Assembly (NCBI RefSeq): GCF_900115565.1
Contig: NZ_FOWW01000010.1
Location: forward strand, 124,001 to 188,000
DNA from: Amycolatopsis arida
GTDB lineage: Bacteria > Actinomycetota > Actinomycetes > Mycobacteriales > Pseudonocardiaceae
Reading direction: 5' to 3'
DNA: 64,000 bases
The notes below the pieces were generated by a model. It was not told the DNA's origin. It searched no databases and saw nothing but the letters and a program-made list of their open reading frames with translations. Below are positions 1 to 8,090 of the stretch, piece after piece. The position numbers and the translations under genes were made by a program. Each line of letters begins with the position of its first letter. Within the stretch, counting starts at the first letter, position 1.

Positions 1-274
1 GGGTGACCTGCACCAGGTCCATGCCATAGGTGCCCGGAGCGGCCCAGCGGACCAGGCCCAGCCCGATCCGGTAGAGGTCCCCGTCCCGGTCCAGGAAGCC
101 CTCGTGCACCAGGTTCTGCACCAGCCGCTGGCAGGTGCTGGCCGGGAGCCCGGTGCGCAGGGCGATCTGTCGCAGCCCCAGCTCGGGCTCGTCCAGGGTG
201 AAGCACTCCAGGATCTGCCGGACCTTGCGCAGCACGAGCACGGGGCGCGCCGAGGAGGCGGAGGCTCGGGTCAC
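1..274 (-). CDS. IclR-family transcriptional regulator, N-terminal part (cut by window edge)
   Basis: The visible 91 codons encode the winged helix-turn-helix DNA-binding domain of an IclR regulator: a helix near VLRKVRQILECF, then a recognition region with GLRQIALRTGLPASTCQRLV, then a wing with EGFLDRDGDLYRIG. The effector-binding domain lies outside the window. I chose the GTG start because a GAGGAGCG ribosome site sits about eight bases upstream. The gene lies 124 bp downstream of lutC on the same strand, so it may be co-transcribed with the lactate operon and could regulate it or the lost rhamnose genes. IclR proteins usually respond to small organic acids or sugars; the ligand here cannot be read. 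Confidence 0.85.
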   Translation of the reverse strand, partial: MTRASASSARPVLVLRKVRQILECFTLDEPELGLRQIALRTGLPASTCQRLVQNLVHEGFLDRDGDLYRIGLGLVRWAAPGTYGMDLVQVT

Positions 275-398
275 CGGATCGCTCCTCGTTCCCACGGTCG
301 GCGCCACAGTACCGACCAGCGTACCACTATGTGGGAGGATGGTCGGGGGCTGGGCCGGAAGACGGCACTGCTCGATGGCCCACATCCCGGGTCAGCCA

Positions 399-1049
399 CT
401 ACATCGTGGGTCCCTGGACGATGATCACGTCCAGGGTCCGCGGTCCGTGCACCCCCTCCACCCTGTCGAGCTCGATGTCGCTGGTGGCCGAGGGGCCGCT
501 GACGAACGTGAGCGGTCGGACGGGGTCGAGCCGGGACAGCGCCTCCGGCACGCTCACCGCCACCTGCTCGGCCCGCACGACGCAGAGGTGGTAGTCCGGA
601 ACGAGGGTGAGCACCCGGCGGCCCTGCGTCACGCCGGCGTCGAGCACCACCGTGCCGGTCTCCGCGATCGCCACCACGCAGCCGGTGAGCACGCCGTCCA
701 CCTCGTCCAGCTCGGCCACCTGCAGCGGTGGCGCGTCGGCCAGCCAGCGCACGTCCGGCACCCGCCACTCCGCTGGCACGTCGACCGGCACGGCCATCGT
801 CCGCGCACCCCGGGCCCGCAGCAGCGCGGTGATCCGGGCCGGCAGGTCCGCCGGCACGACCCGGTGCACGCCCGCACGGTAGTCGGCCACCCGCTCGGCC
901 AGCAGCGCCAGCGGATCCGCGGCGGGTCGGGTCCGCGCGTAGTCCCGGGGCACCTCCGGCAGGGCCGCGTCACCGGGAACCCCGTCACGGTCCTGGTCGG
1001 ACACACCGGCGCGGATCCGGCGGAGGATCTCCGCGCGGGCCTCACCCAC
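399..1049 (-). CDS. lutC: LutC-type lactate utilization protein (LUD domain)
   Basis: A 216-residue LUD-domain protein and third member of the LutABC complex, which oxidises L-lactate to pyruvate in the cytoplasm. The C-terminal half carries the family hallmarks, including a TGTVVLDAG strand, a VPDYHLCVV strand and the terminal SGPSATSDIELDRVEGVHGP region. The GTG start (GEARAEILRRI follows) overlaps the end of lutB by eight bases and has GGGAGGGGC upstream. A longer reading frame exists upstream but only shadows lutB. LutC has no iron-sulfur ligands; in the family it is an accessory subunit. The gene is the last of the lutABC operon. Confidence 0.93.
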   Translation of the reverse strand: MGEARAEILRRIRAGVSDQDRDGVPGDAALPEVPRDYARTRPAADPLALLAERVADYRAGVHRVVPADLPARITALLRARGARTMAVPVDVPAEWRVPDVRWLADAPPLQVAELDEVDGVLTGCVVAIAETGTVVLDAGVTQGRRVLTLVPDYHLCVVRAEQVAVSVPEALSRLDPVRPLTFVSGPSATSDIELDRVEGVHGPRTLDVIIVQGPTM

Positions 1050-2475
1050 GGTGCCCCTCCCGCCGCCACCACATCCGGAACGACTCCTTCGGTGGCGCCG
1101 GAGCGTCCCGCGCCGCCGTCCACTTCGACCCCGGCCAGGGCAGCCGGGCGATCCGGCCGTCGCGGGCGAGCAACCGGGCCAGCGCACCGACCCGCTGGGC
1201 CGCCTCCAGCCGCCGGGCGTCACCGAACACCCACGCGGCCGCGGCCATCGCCACCGCCTCCGGGGTGCGCCGGCCCTTCGCCCGCACCACCTCGGCGCGC
1301 AGGTGGGTGAGCACCTCGGGGATGTCGATCCGCACCGGGCACACCTCGTAGCACGCGCCGCACAGCGACGACGCGTACGGCAGCGACGCCGCCTGCGCGT
1401 CGTGCGGGTCGTCCACGAGTTGGGGGGCCAGGATCGCGCCGATCGGCCCCGGGTAGACCGACCCGTACGCCTGCCCGCCGGTGCGCTCGTAGACCGGGCA
1501 CACGTTCAGGCACGCCGAGCAGCGGATGCAGCGCAGCGCCTGCCGGCCGACCGGGTCGGCCAGCGTCGCGGTGCGCCCGTTGTCCAGCAGTACCACGTGG
1601 AACCGCCGCGGCCCGTCGCCGGGGGTCACCCCGGACCACACCGACGTGTACGGGTTCATCCGCTCGGCGGTGGACGAGCGGGGCAGCAGCTGCAGGAACA
1701 CCTCCAGGTCCCGCCATGTCGGCACCAGCTTCTCGATGCCCATCACGGTGATCAGCGTCTCCGGCAGGGTCAGGCACATCCGCCCGTTGCCCTCGGACTC
1801 CACGACCACGACGGAGCCCGTGTCGGCGACGGCGAAGTTGGCCCCGGAGATCGCGACCCGCGCGGAGAGGAAGCGCCGGCGCAGGTACCGCCGGGCCGCC
1901 TCGGCGAGGTCGGCCGGGTCGGCGGAGGCGGGCGGCTCCGACATCTCGGTGCGGAAGATCTCCCGGATCTCCGCGCGGTTGCGGTGGATGGCCGGCACCA
2001 GGATGTGCGAGGGCCGGTCGTGCCCGAGCTGGATGATCAGCTCGGCGAGGTCGGTCTCCACGGCCCGCACGCCCCCGGCGGCGAGCGCCTCGTTGAGCCC
2101 GATCTCGGCGGTGGCCATGGACTTGACCTTCACCACCTCGTCGGCTCCTTCCGCGCGGACGAGGTCGAGCACGATCCGGTTGGCCTCCTCGGCGTCGCGC
2201 GCCCAGTGCACCACTCCGCCGCGCGCGGTCACCGACTCCTCCAGACGCAGCAGGTAGGTGTCCAGGTTGGCCAGCACATCGTCCTTGATCGCCGCGCCGG
2301 CGCGGCGCAGCTCCGCCCAGTCGGTCAGCTCGGCGACCACCCCGGCGCGCTTGTCCCGGATGGTTGTGGTGGCCTTGCGCAGGTTACGGCGCAGCTGGGT
2401 GTCGGCGAGCGCGGTCCTCGCCGCCTCGGGAAAGGTCGGGCTGCCCAGCCAGGTCACCGGATTGCGGCCGGCCAT
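1042..2475 (-). CDS. lutB: LutB iron-sulfur subunit of lactate dehydrogenase complex
   Basis: A 477-residue protein with an N-terminal LUD domain (roughly residues 60-290) and a C-terminal ferredoxin module. Two 4Fe-4S motifs are visible, CIRCSACLNVCP near residue 314 and CGACYEVCP near residue 370. Family role: electron-transferring subunit of the LutABC L-lactate oxidation complex. The start is the ATG of MAGRNPVTW, preceded by GGAGGAAGAGCC. The open frame continues about 157 codons further upstream, but that part only mirrors lutA. The gene overlaps lutA by 22 bases and lutC by 8, so the three are translationally coupled. Confidence 0.95.
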   Translation of the reverse strand: MAGRNPVTWLGSPTFPEAARTALADTQLRRNLRKATTTIRDKRAGVVAELTDWAELRRAGAAIKDDVLANLDTYLLRLEESVTARGGVVHWARDAEEANRIVLDLVRAEGADEVVKVKSMATAEIGLNEALAAGGVRAVETDLAELIIQLGHDRPSHILVPAIHRNRAEIREIFRTEMSEPPASADPADLAEAARRYLRRRFLSARVAISGANFAVADTGSVVVVESEGNGRMCLTLPETLITVMGIEKLVPTWRDLEVFLQLLPRSSTAERMNPYTSVWSGVTPGDGPRRFHVVLLDNGRTATLADPVGRQALRCIRCSACLNVCPVYERTGGQAYGSVYPGPIGAILAPQLVDDPHDAQAASLPYASSLCGACYEVCPVRIDIPEVLTHLRAEVVRAKGRRTPEAVAMAAAAWVFGDARRLEAAQRVGALARLLARDGRIARLPWPGSKWTAARDAPAPPKESFRMWWRREGHRG

Positions 2476-3191
2476 GGCTCTTCCTCCGTACTGGTCAGGA
2501 TCTCCGCCAGGTGGACCGGCCGCACGCCCGTGCGCAGCCGGGACAGCCCGCCGCCGATGTGCATCAGGCACGAGTTGTCCCCCGCGGTGAGCACCTGCGC
2601 ACCGGTGTCCAGCACGTGGCGCATCTTGTCGGCGAGCATCGCCGTCGACGTGTCGGCGTTCTTCACCGCGAACGTGCCGCCGAACCCGCAGCACTGCTCG
2701 GCGCCCGGCAGTTCGACCAGCTCCAGGCCGCGCACGGCCCGCAGCAGCCGCAGCGGGCGGTCCCCCACCTCCAGCATCCGCAGGGAGTGGCAGGTCGGGT
2801 GGTAGGTGACGCGGTGCGGGAAGTACGCGCCGACGTCGGTCACCCCGAGCACGTCGATCAGGAACTCGCTCAGCTCGTACGTGCGCTCGCCGGCAGGGCT
2901 CCGCCCGACCAGGCCCGAGTGCAGGTCGCGCACCATCGCCGCGCACGAGCCGGACGGCACAACCACGTGGTCGTACCCGGCGAAGACCTCGGCGTAGGCC
3001 GCGGCCAGCGGGCGGGCGTGCTCGCGGTAGCCGGTGTTGTAGTGCAGCTGCCCGCAGCAGGTCTGCGCGAGCGGGAAGTCCACGTCACAGTCCAGCCGGC
3101 GCAGCAGCCGCACCACGGCCTTGGCCGTGTCCGGGAACAGGGTGTCGGTGAGGCAGGTGGCGAACAACGCCACCCGGGGCCCGCCGCTCAT
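2454..3191 (-). CDS. lutA: LutA, (Fe-S)-binding CCG-domain subunit
   Basis: A 245-residue protein with two CCG (cysteine-rich) domains typical of LutA/GlpC/HdrB proteins: TCCGQLHYN near residue 44 and EQCCGFGGTFAVK near residue 164, plus YHPTCHSLR between them. It is predicted to bind an iron-sulfur cluster and act with LutB and LutC in L-lactate oxidation. The ATG start overlaps the stop of the rhamnulokinase remnant in an ATGA junction. In many actinomycetes lutABC sits behind rhamnose catabolic genes, because rhamnose breakdown yields lactaldehyde and lactate. Here the upstream genes are broken, so expression must come from a remaining promoter upstream or within the scar. Confidence 0.95.
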   Translation of the reverse strand: MSGGPRVALFATCLTDTLFPDTAKAVVRLLRRLDCDVDFPLAQTCCGQLHYNTGYREHARPLAAAYAEVFAGYDHVVVPSGSCAAMVRDLHSGLVGRSPAGERTYELSEFLIDVLGVTDVGAYFPHRVTYHPTCHSLRMLEVGDRPLRLLRAVRGLELVELPGAEQCCGFGGTFAVKNADTSTAMLADKMRHVLDTGAQVLTAGDNSCLMHIGGGLSRLRTGVRPVHLAEILTSTEEEPWPAAIR

Positions 3192-3502
3192 CCCGCGCGC
3201 CCCGCCCGCCGGGCCGCGGGCCGCCGCGCGGCCCGGTCACCGCGCGGCTCGTACCAGGCGGTGAGCTGGCAGAGCGAGGCGTTGCGGGCGCCGCCGCCGA
3301 CCAGGGGCACGACCTCGACGTCGCACCCGGCCAGCCGGGCAGCGGTGCGCAGCGACGCCGCGTGCGCGACCGTGAACGACTCGAGGATGGTGCGCACCAC
3401 CGCCGCCGGCGGGCGCTCCGGCTGGCCGCTGGCCCGCCCCGCGGCGGCGATCCGGGCGGGCACGGCACCGGGTGGCAGGAGGACCGGGTCATCGGGATCC
3501 AT
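3188..3502 (-). pseudogene. C-terminal remnant of a rhamnulokinase (RhaB-like)
   Basis: About 104 codons resemble the C-terminal FGGY lobe of rhamnulokinase: DPDDPVLLPPGAVPARI, then a helix with VVRTILESFTVAHAASL, then the nucleotide-binding VPLVGGGARNASLCQLTA. Full-length kinases have about 470-490 residues, so the N-terminal lobe is gone. The usual segment after LCQLTA (with the ALGN-type motif) is also missing: the frame passes straight into an Arg/Ala-rich tail that ends on the lutA start. This fits two deletions in a former rhaB-lutABC operon. The homology is by eye. A functional 104-residue protein is unlikely. Confidence 0.75.
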
Positions 3503-3585
3503 AATGGACACGAAAGTCGGTTCCCACATGGCCGTGAACACCTCGTCGAGCCTAACGGCGAGCCCTCGCTCCCGCCACACCGTCA

Positions 3586-3907
3586 GCGGGCCGCTCGCGC
3601 TGCGGCAGTGTGCCGACCGGCTGGTCGGGCTGCGGCGGGCGTTCGCGGCGGCCGGGCGGACCCGGACCGCGCCGTCGAGGTGGTGGAGGCCCCGCGTCGA
3701 AGGCCGCGACCGGCTACGCCGCCGTGCTGGACCGGCTCGCCGCGGGCCGCGTTCCGCGCCGACGACCTCCGGCAGCCGACCCTGCGGATCGATCACGCGG
3801 CGGGGCAGCCGCTGGCCGAGGAGCGCGACATCCCCGGCACGCACGCCCACCAGCAGGTGATGGTCAAACCCAAGCTGGTCGCCAGGGACTCCACCGCCTC
3901 GTACTGA
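3586..3907 (+). pseudogene. Decayed gene fragment, C-terminal end of an unidentified protein
   Basis: Coding-like plus-strand sequence appears in three consecutive frames. The first gives ALRQCADRLVGLRRAF, the second ASKAATGYAAVLDRLAAG, the third RADDLRQPTLRIDHAAG and IPGTHAHQQVMVKPKLV before a TGA stop. Read across two frameshifts it makes a sensible protein tail of about 100 residues. I do not recognise the family. It points away from the rhamnulokinase remnant, so it may be what remains of a divergent gene of the same former locus. Confidence 0.5.
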
Positions 3908-3917
3908 GCGTCCCGCG

Positions 3918-3986
3918 CTGAGCTGAGCCACCGTACTGAGCTGAGCCACCGTACTGAGCTGAGCCACCGTACTGAGGTGAGCCACG
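3918..3986. repeat. 18-bp tandem repeat, 3.8 copies
   Basis: The unit CTGAGCTGAGCCACCGTA occurs three times in perfect succession, followed by a fourth, truncated copy with one change (C to G). It lies in the short gap between the plus-strand pseudogene and the 3' end of the PHP metallohydrolase gene. The unit length is a multiple of three and gives a repeated HLSTVAQLSTVAQ-like peptide on the minus strand, but no functional gene spans it. Confidence 0.95.
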
Positions 3987-3989
3987 CGG

Positions 3990-5186
3990 TCAGGCCGCCA
4001 GGGCCAGCACCTCACCGTCCGGCGCCTCCAGGCGGTGCGGCCCCGGCCCCGCGGCGACCGTGGCCCGGTCCCCGCGCACCACCCGGCGCGCACCGACCCC
4101 GTCGACCAGGAACGTGCCGTCGGCGTCGAGCGCGTGCAGCTCCTCCCCGAGTCGCAGCAGCACCGGCGCGTTCGGGCCGGCGCTGATCGCCACCCTGCCG
4201 GCGGCGATCGCGGCCAGCACGGCGGGCACGTCCGTGCCGGCGCAGTGCGCCCACGTGGTGGGCCGGCCGAGGGTGTGACCCTGCCGAGGGTCGTGGAAGT
4301 CGCTGCCGCCGAGCGGGACCGCGTCCGGCGCCGCCGCCAGCCACCACGCCAGCGGTCCGCCCCAGCGGCGGTCCCGCCAGGTCTCGTGCCAGATCTCGGC
4401 GAACCGCGGGCGCACCGGGTGCCGCCACGCGCAGTCCGCGGCCAGTGGGTGGTTCACCGACAGCAGCCCACCACCGGCGCCGGCCGCGGCCACCCAGTCC
4501 GCGGCCGGCCGCCGGAAATCGACCCAGCCGACGGCGCCGAATACGTTGGCGTGGCCGAGGTCGTTGGTCACCTCCTGGCCGGGCAGGAGCAGCACGCCCT
4601 GCCGCCGGCCCGCGCCGGCGAGCTCGGCGTGGTGGCTCACCGTGTTGTGGTCGGTCACCGCCAGGAAGTCCAGCCCGGCCGCGGCCGCCCGGTGCGCGAG
4701 CTGGTCCACGGTGAGCGTGCCGTCGGAGTGCACGGTGTGGGCGTGCAGGTCGCCCGCCAGCCAGCGGTGCCCCGGCTCCGCCGGCAGCGCCCGACCCGGT
4801 GGCCGCTCGGCCGCGGTCGGGACCGGTGCGGGCGGTGGCGCCGGCACCGGCCGGGTGTCCACCACCACCTCGAAGTCCAGCCCCTCCACCGGGATCCGGT
4901 GCAACCCGAGGCAGACTCGCCAGGTGCCGGCAGCGAGCCCGCCCGGCAGGTACCCGGGCGTGGCCCAGCCCTCCGCCACGGTCACCGTGTCCCGGCTGCC
5001 CCCCGACCAGCCGCGGAACCCGCCGGGGTCGAAACAGCCGAGGTCGAGCACACCGGCCCCGCGGTCGTAGCGCAGTCGCACGGTCACCGTGGCCGCGCCG
5101 CGCGGCACGTCGACCGGCAGCTCCCGGTACGGTCCCGCGGCCCGGTCGTCCAGGCCCCACCGGCCACAGTAGACGGTTCGGATCAC
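3990..5186 (-). CDS. PHP-domain metallohydrolase, CehA/McbA family
   Basis: A 398-residue protein. Residues 1-110 form an all-beta N-terminal domain rich in Gly and Asp. A Pro-rich linker follows, then a PHP phosphoesterase domain: GDLHAHTVHSDG near residue 145 (metal ligands), TDHNTV near 176, PGQEV near 200, VNHPL and GSDFHDP near 292. These match the metal-binding motifs of PHP enzymes, which hydrolyse phosphomono- or phosphodiesters, or aryl esters in CehA itself. There is no signal peptide, so it is probably cytoplasmic. It is the last gene of the ABC transporter operon, two bases after the ATPase stop, which suggests it acts on the imported compound. Confidence 0.88.
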   Translation of the reverse strand: MIRTVYCGRWGLDDRAAGPYRELPVDVPRGAATVTVRLRYDRGAGVLDLGCFDPGGFRGWSGGSRDTVTVAEGWATPGYLPGGLAAGTWRVCLGLHRIPVEGLDFEVVVDTRPVPAPPPAPVPTAAERPPGRALPAEPGHRWLAGDLHAHTVHSDGTLTVDQLAHRAAAAGLDFLAVTDHNTVSHHAELAGAGRRQGVLLLPGQEVTNDLGHANVFGAVGWVDFRRPAADWVAAAGAGGGLLSVNHPLAADCAWRHPVRPRFAEIWHETWRDRRWGGPLAWWLAAAPDAVPLGGSDFHDPRQGHTLGRPTTWAHCAGTDVPAVLAAIAAGRVAISAGPNAPVLLRLGEELHALDADGTFLVDGVGARRVVRGDRATVAAGPGPHRLEAPDGEVLALAA

Positions 5187-5188
5187 GC

Positions 5189-6307
5189 TCAGCCGGTGGC
5201 CGCCGGTGCCGAGGCGGGCTCGGTGGCCACCGCGCTGCCGACCAGCTCCCCGTCCGCCGCGCGGTAGACGAGGACCCGCGCGGGGTCGGCCACCACCCAG
5301 CGACAGGCGCCCACCGGTGGCTCCTGCCCTTCCGGAACGGTCGCCTGCACCGTCACCTCACCCACCTCGAGGGTGACCAGCGCGCCGACCCCGAGGTTCT
5401 CCACGATCGCCACCACGCCGCCCAGCGCACCCGGCGGCGGCTCCGCGGTCAGCGTCAGGTACTCCGGCCGCGCGGCGTACACCACCTTCTCGCCGTGCCG
5501 CAGGTGCGGCCGGGCGGTGTCGGGCACCGGCAGCACCGCGTCGGCGATCCGCAGCGTGTCCCGGTCGACCACCGCGTCGAGGAGGTTCATCGGGGTGGAG
5601 CCGATGAACCCGGCGACGAAGGTGCTGGCCGGCCGCTGGAACACCTCCGTGGGGGTACCGATCTGCCGAATTCGACCGGCGTCCATCACCGCCATCCGGT
5701 CGGACAACGCCAGCGCCTCCGCCTGGTCGTGGGTGACGAACACCGTGGTGACCCCGAGGTCGCGCTGCAGCCGCTTGAGGAACGTCCTGGCCTCCAGTCG
5801 CAGCCGTGCGTCCAGGTTGGACAGTGGCTCGTCGAAGAGGAACAGCCGGGGGTGGCAGGCCACCGCCCTGGCCAGCGCGGCGCGCTGCTGCTGCCCGCCG
5901 GAGAGCTGCCCCGGCCGGCGGTCGAGCAGGCCGCCGAGGCTCAACCCGCGCGCGGTCTCCTCGGCCCTGCGGTGCCGCTCGCCCCTGGCCATCTTGCGGA
6001 TCCGCAACGGGTACGCGATGTTGTCCCGCACCGACATGTGCGGGAACAGCGCGTAGTCCTGGAACACCATGGCGATGTCCCGCTCGCCGGGGGCCAGCCG
6101 GGTCACGTCCCGCCCGCCGAGCTCGATCCGGCCGCTGGTCACCGTCTCCAACCCGGCGATGGACCGCAGCAACGTGGTCTTGCCGCAGCCGGAGGGTCCG
6201 AGCAGCGCGAAGAACTCGCCGTCGGCGATGGCGAGGTCGAGCTCGTCCACCGCGCGCACCCCACCGGGGTACTCCTTGACCAGCTGGTGCAGCACGACAT
6301 CGGCCAT
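5189..6307 (-). CDS. Sugar ABC transporter ATP-binding protein (MalK/UgpC type)
   Basis: A 372-residue ATPase. Walker A GPSGCGKTT lies near residue 36, the Q-loop in FQDYALFPH, the signature LSGGQQQR near 134, Walker B with LFLFDEPLSNLDAR near 156 and the H-loop VTHDQAEA near 187. Past residue 240 a C-terminal TOBE-like regulatory domain follows, as in MalK/UgpC subunits of carbohydrate importers. The ATG overlaps the upstream permease stop by one base (TGATG). It powers the importer whose two permeases and lipoprotein precede it. Confidence 0.95.
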   Translation of the reverse strand: MADVVLHQLVKEYPGGVRAVDELDLAIADGEFFALLGPSGCGKTTLLRSIAGLETVTSGRIELGGRDVTRLAPGERDIAMVFQDYALFPHMSVRDNIAYPLRIRKMARGERHRRAEETARGLSLGGLLDRRPGQLSGGQQQRAALARAVACHPRLFLFDEPLSNLDARLRLEARTFLKRLQRDLGVTTVFVTHDQAEALALSDRMAVMDAGRIRQIGTPTEVFQRPASTFVAGFIGSTPMNLLDAVVDRDTLRIADAVLPVPDTARPHLRHGEKVVYAARPEYLTLTAEPPPGALGGVVAIVENLGVGALVTLEVGEVTVQATVPEGQEPPVGACRWVVADPARVLVYRAADGELVGSAVATEPASAPAATG

Positions 6308-7158
6308 CAGCGCTTGATCCCTCCGTGGAAGCGGAACCCGTAGCGGCGGTTGACGAACAGGAACATGGCGACGACCGGGATCGAGTACAGCAGCGAGAAC
6401 GCCGAGATCAGCCCCAGGTTCGCCTGCCCGCCCTCGGTGTAGAAGGTGAACAGCACCACGGCGGCCGGTGCCTTGTCGGGGCTGCGCAGCAGGATGAACG
6501 GGATGAGGAAGTTGCCCCACACGTTGACGATCGCCCACACCGCGATGGTCGCGATGCCGGGGCGCACCATCGGCAGCACCACGTCGCGCAGGATCTGCAG
6601 CGGTCCGGCGCCGAACACCCGGGCGGACTCCTCGTAGGACCGGGGGGTGGCGTCCATGAAGTCCTTGAGAATGAAGATCGCGGCGGGGAGCAGCCCGCCG
6701 CTGAGCACGAGCACCACGCCGAGCTGCGAGTCCACCAGGTTCAGCTCGAACATCATCAGGAAGATCGGCACCATGGCGGCGGTGCCGGTGACGATCGACG
6801 ACAGCAGCAGCAGGCCGTAGAGCAGCGCGTCCCGCCCGGGGATCCGCACCCGGGACAGCGCGTACGCGGTCGTCGCGGCGAAGGCGGTGACCAGTGCCAT
6901 CGACGACAGTGACAGCAGCACCGAGTTGCCCAGCGAGGTCAGCGCGTACGGGTTGTCCAGCAGCTCCCGGAAGTTGCGCAGGGTCCAGTCCGGCAGCGAG
7001 GTGCTCAGCCCGGGGCTGCGGTCGAACGGCGCGAACACCAGCCACAGCACGGGCAGTGCCATGAACGCGGTGATCACCGCGATCACCACGTAGAAGCCGA
7101 TCCGGCCGGCCATCCCGCGGGCGGCCCGCGCACCGGTGGAGGTCGTCGGGGTGCTCAT
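6307..7158 (-). CDS. Carbohydrate ABC transporter permease (MalG type)
   Basis: A 283-residue inner-membrane permease with six predicted membrane helices. The first is YVVIAVITAFMALPVLWLV; the EAA coupling loop EESARVFGAGPLQILRDV sits near residue 173. The C-terminal NRRYGFRFHGGIKR is typical of the MalG-type subunit. The start overlaps the MalF-type permease in an ATGA junction, and the stop overlaps the ATPase start. Confidence 0.94.
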   Translation of the reverse strand: MSTPTTSTGARAARGMAGRIGFYVVIAVITAFMALPVLWLVFAPFDRSPGLSTSLPDWTLRNFRELLDNPYALTSLGNSVLLSLSSMALVTAFAATTAYALSRVRIPGRDALLYGLLLLSSIVTGTAAMVPIFLMMFELNLVDSQLGVVLVLSGGLLPAAIFILKDFMDATPRSYEESARVFGAGPLQILRDVVLPMVRPGIATIAVWAIVNVWGNFLIPFILLRSPDKAPAAVVLFTFYTEGGQANLGLISAFSLLYSIPVVAMFLFVNRRYGFRFHGGIKR

Positions 7159-8090
7159 GCCCTGCGCTCCCGAAGCAGACGGAGGTACAGCACCGCGAGC
7201 ACCAGGTTGATCACCAACATGATCAGTGAGATGGCGCTGCCGAAGCCGAGCTGGCCGTCGGAGATCGCGGTGCGGTAGACGAACAGCGGCAGGATCTCCG
7301 AGGCGTGGTTGGGCCCGCCCGCGGTGATCAGGTACGGGGTGAAGTCGTTGAACGTCCACAGGCTGATCAGCAGCAGGTTGGTGAGCACGTGCCCGCGGAT
7401 GTGCGGGAACACGACGTCGCGCAGCTGCTGCCAGCCCGACGCCCCGGACATCCTGGCGGTCTCCAGCTGCGAGGGTGGCACCGCGTTGAGCGCGGCGCCG
7501 AACAGCAGCATGGAGAACGCCGTCCCGCGCCAGGTGTTGAAGATGATGATCGACAGCATCGGGTGCTCGATGAGCCACGCCATGCCCGGCGTGCCGAGCA
7601 GCGCGTTGAGCGTACCGGCGTCGCGGTCCAGCAGGGCGATCCACAGGAACGCCACGGCCGAGCCGGGCAGGATCCAGGCCAGCACCACCAGCGACTCCAC
7701 GACGGTGCGCAGCGTGCGGCGGACGCGGCGCAGCGTCCAGGCGAGGGTGAAGCCCAGCACGCACTGGCCGACGACCGCCGAGCCGAGGACGTAGAGCAGG
7801 GTGAGCCACAGCGAGTGGGTGAACCCGGAATCGGAGAGAGCACCCGTGTAGTTGTCCAGCCCGACGAACTCCGGGTCGGCCGCGGCGATGCCGGTGAGCC
7901 GGTAGTTGGTGAGTCCGAGATAGAGCGTCCACAGTGCGGGGAAGACCAGGAACGCGCCGATCAGGACGAACGCGGGCAGGACGAACAGCGAGGCTCGGGT
8001 GCGGCCGAGCCCGGCGGCGTCGGTGGCCGCCGCGCCGGAGGGTCCGGTGTGGACCGCCCGGGTCGCCGGCTCAGTTGGCGCGGATGTCAT
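7155..8090 (-). CDS. Carbohydrate ABC transporter permease (MalF type)
   Basis: A 311-residue integral membrane protein with about six helices, beginning with LFVLPAFVLIGAFLVFPAL. An EAA loop, ETARMSGASGWQQLRDV, lies near residue 207. It pairs with the downstream MalG-type permease. I chose the ATG of MTSAPTEP; a GTG two codons upstream is possible. The start lies inside the last codons of the solute-binding lipoprotein gene (20-base overlap), so translation is coupled. Confidence 0.93.
   Translation of the reverse strand: MTSAPTEPATRAVHTGPSGAAATDAAGLGRTRASLFVLPAFVLIGAFLVFPALWTLYLGLTNYRLTGIAAADPEFVGLDNYTGALSDSGFTHSLWLTLLYVLGSAVVGQCVLGFTLAWTLRRVRRTLRTVVESLVVLAWILPGSAVAFLWIALLDRDAGTLNALLGTPGMAWLIEHPMLSIIIFNTWRGTAFSMLLFGAALNAVPPSQLETARMSGASGWQQLRDVVFPHIRGHVLTNLLLISLWTFNDFTPYLITAGGPNHASEILPLFVYRTAISDGQLGFGSAISLIMLVINLVLAVLYLRLLRERRA

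Noticed and set aside
135-1310. Long plus-strand open frame over lutC and lutB
   Set aside because: Shadow of the minus-strand lut genes: Arg/Pro/His-rich translation, no family motif and no ribosome site.
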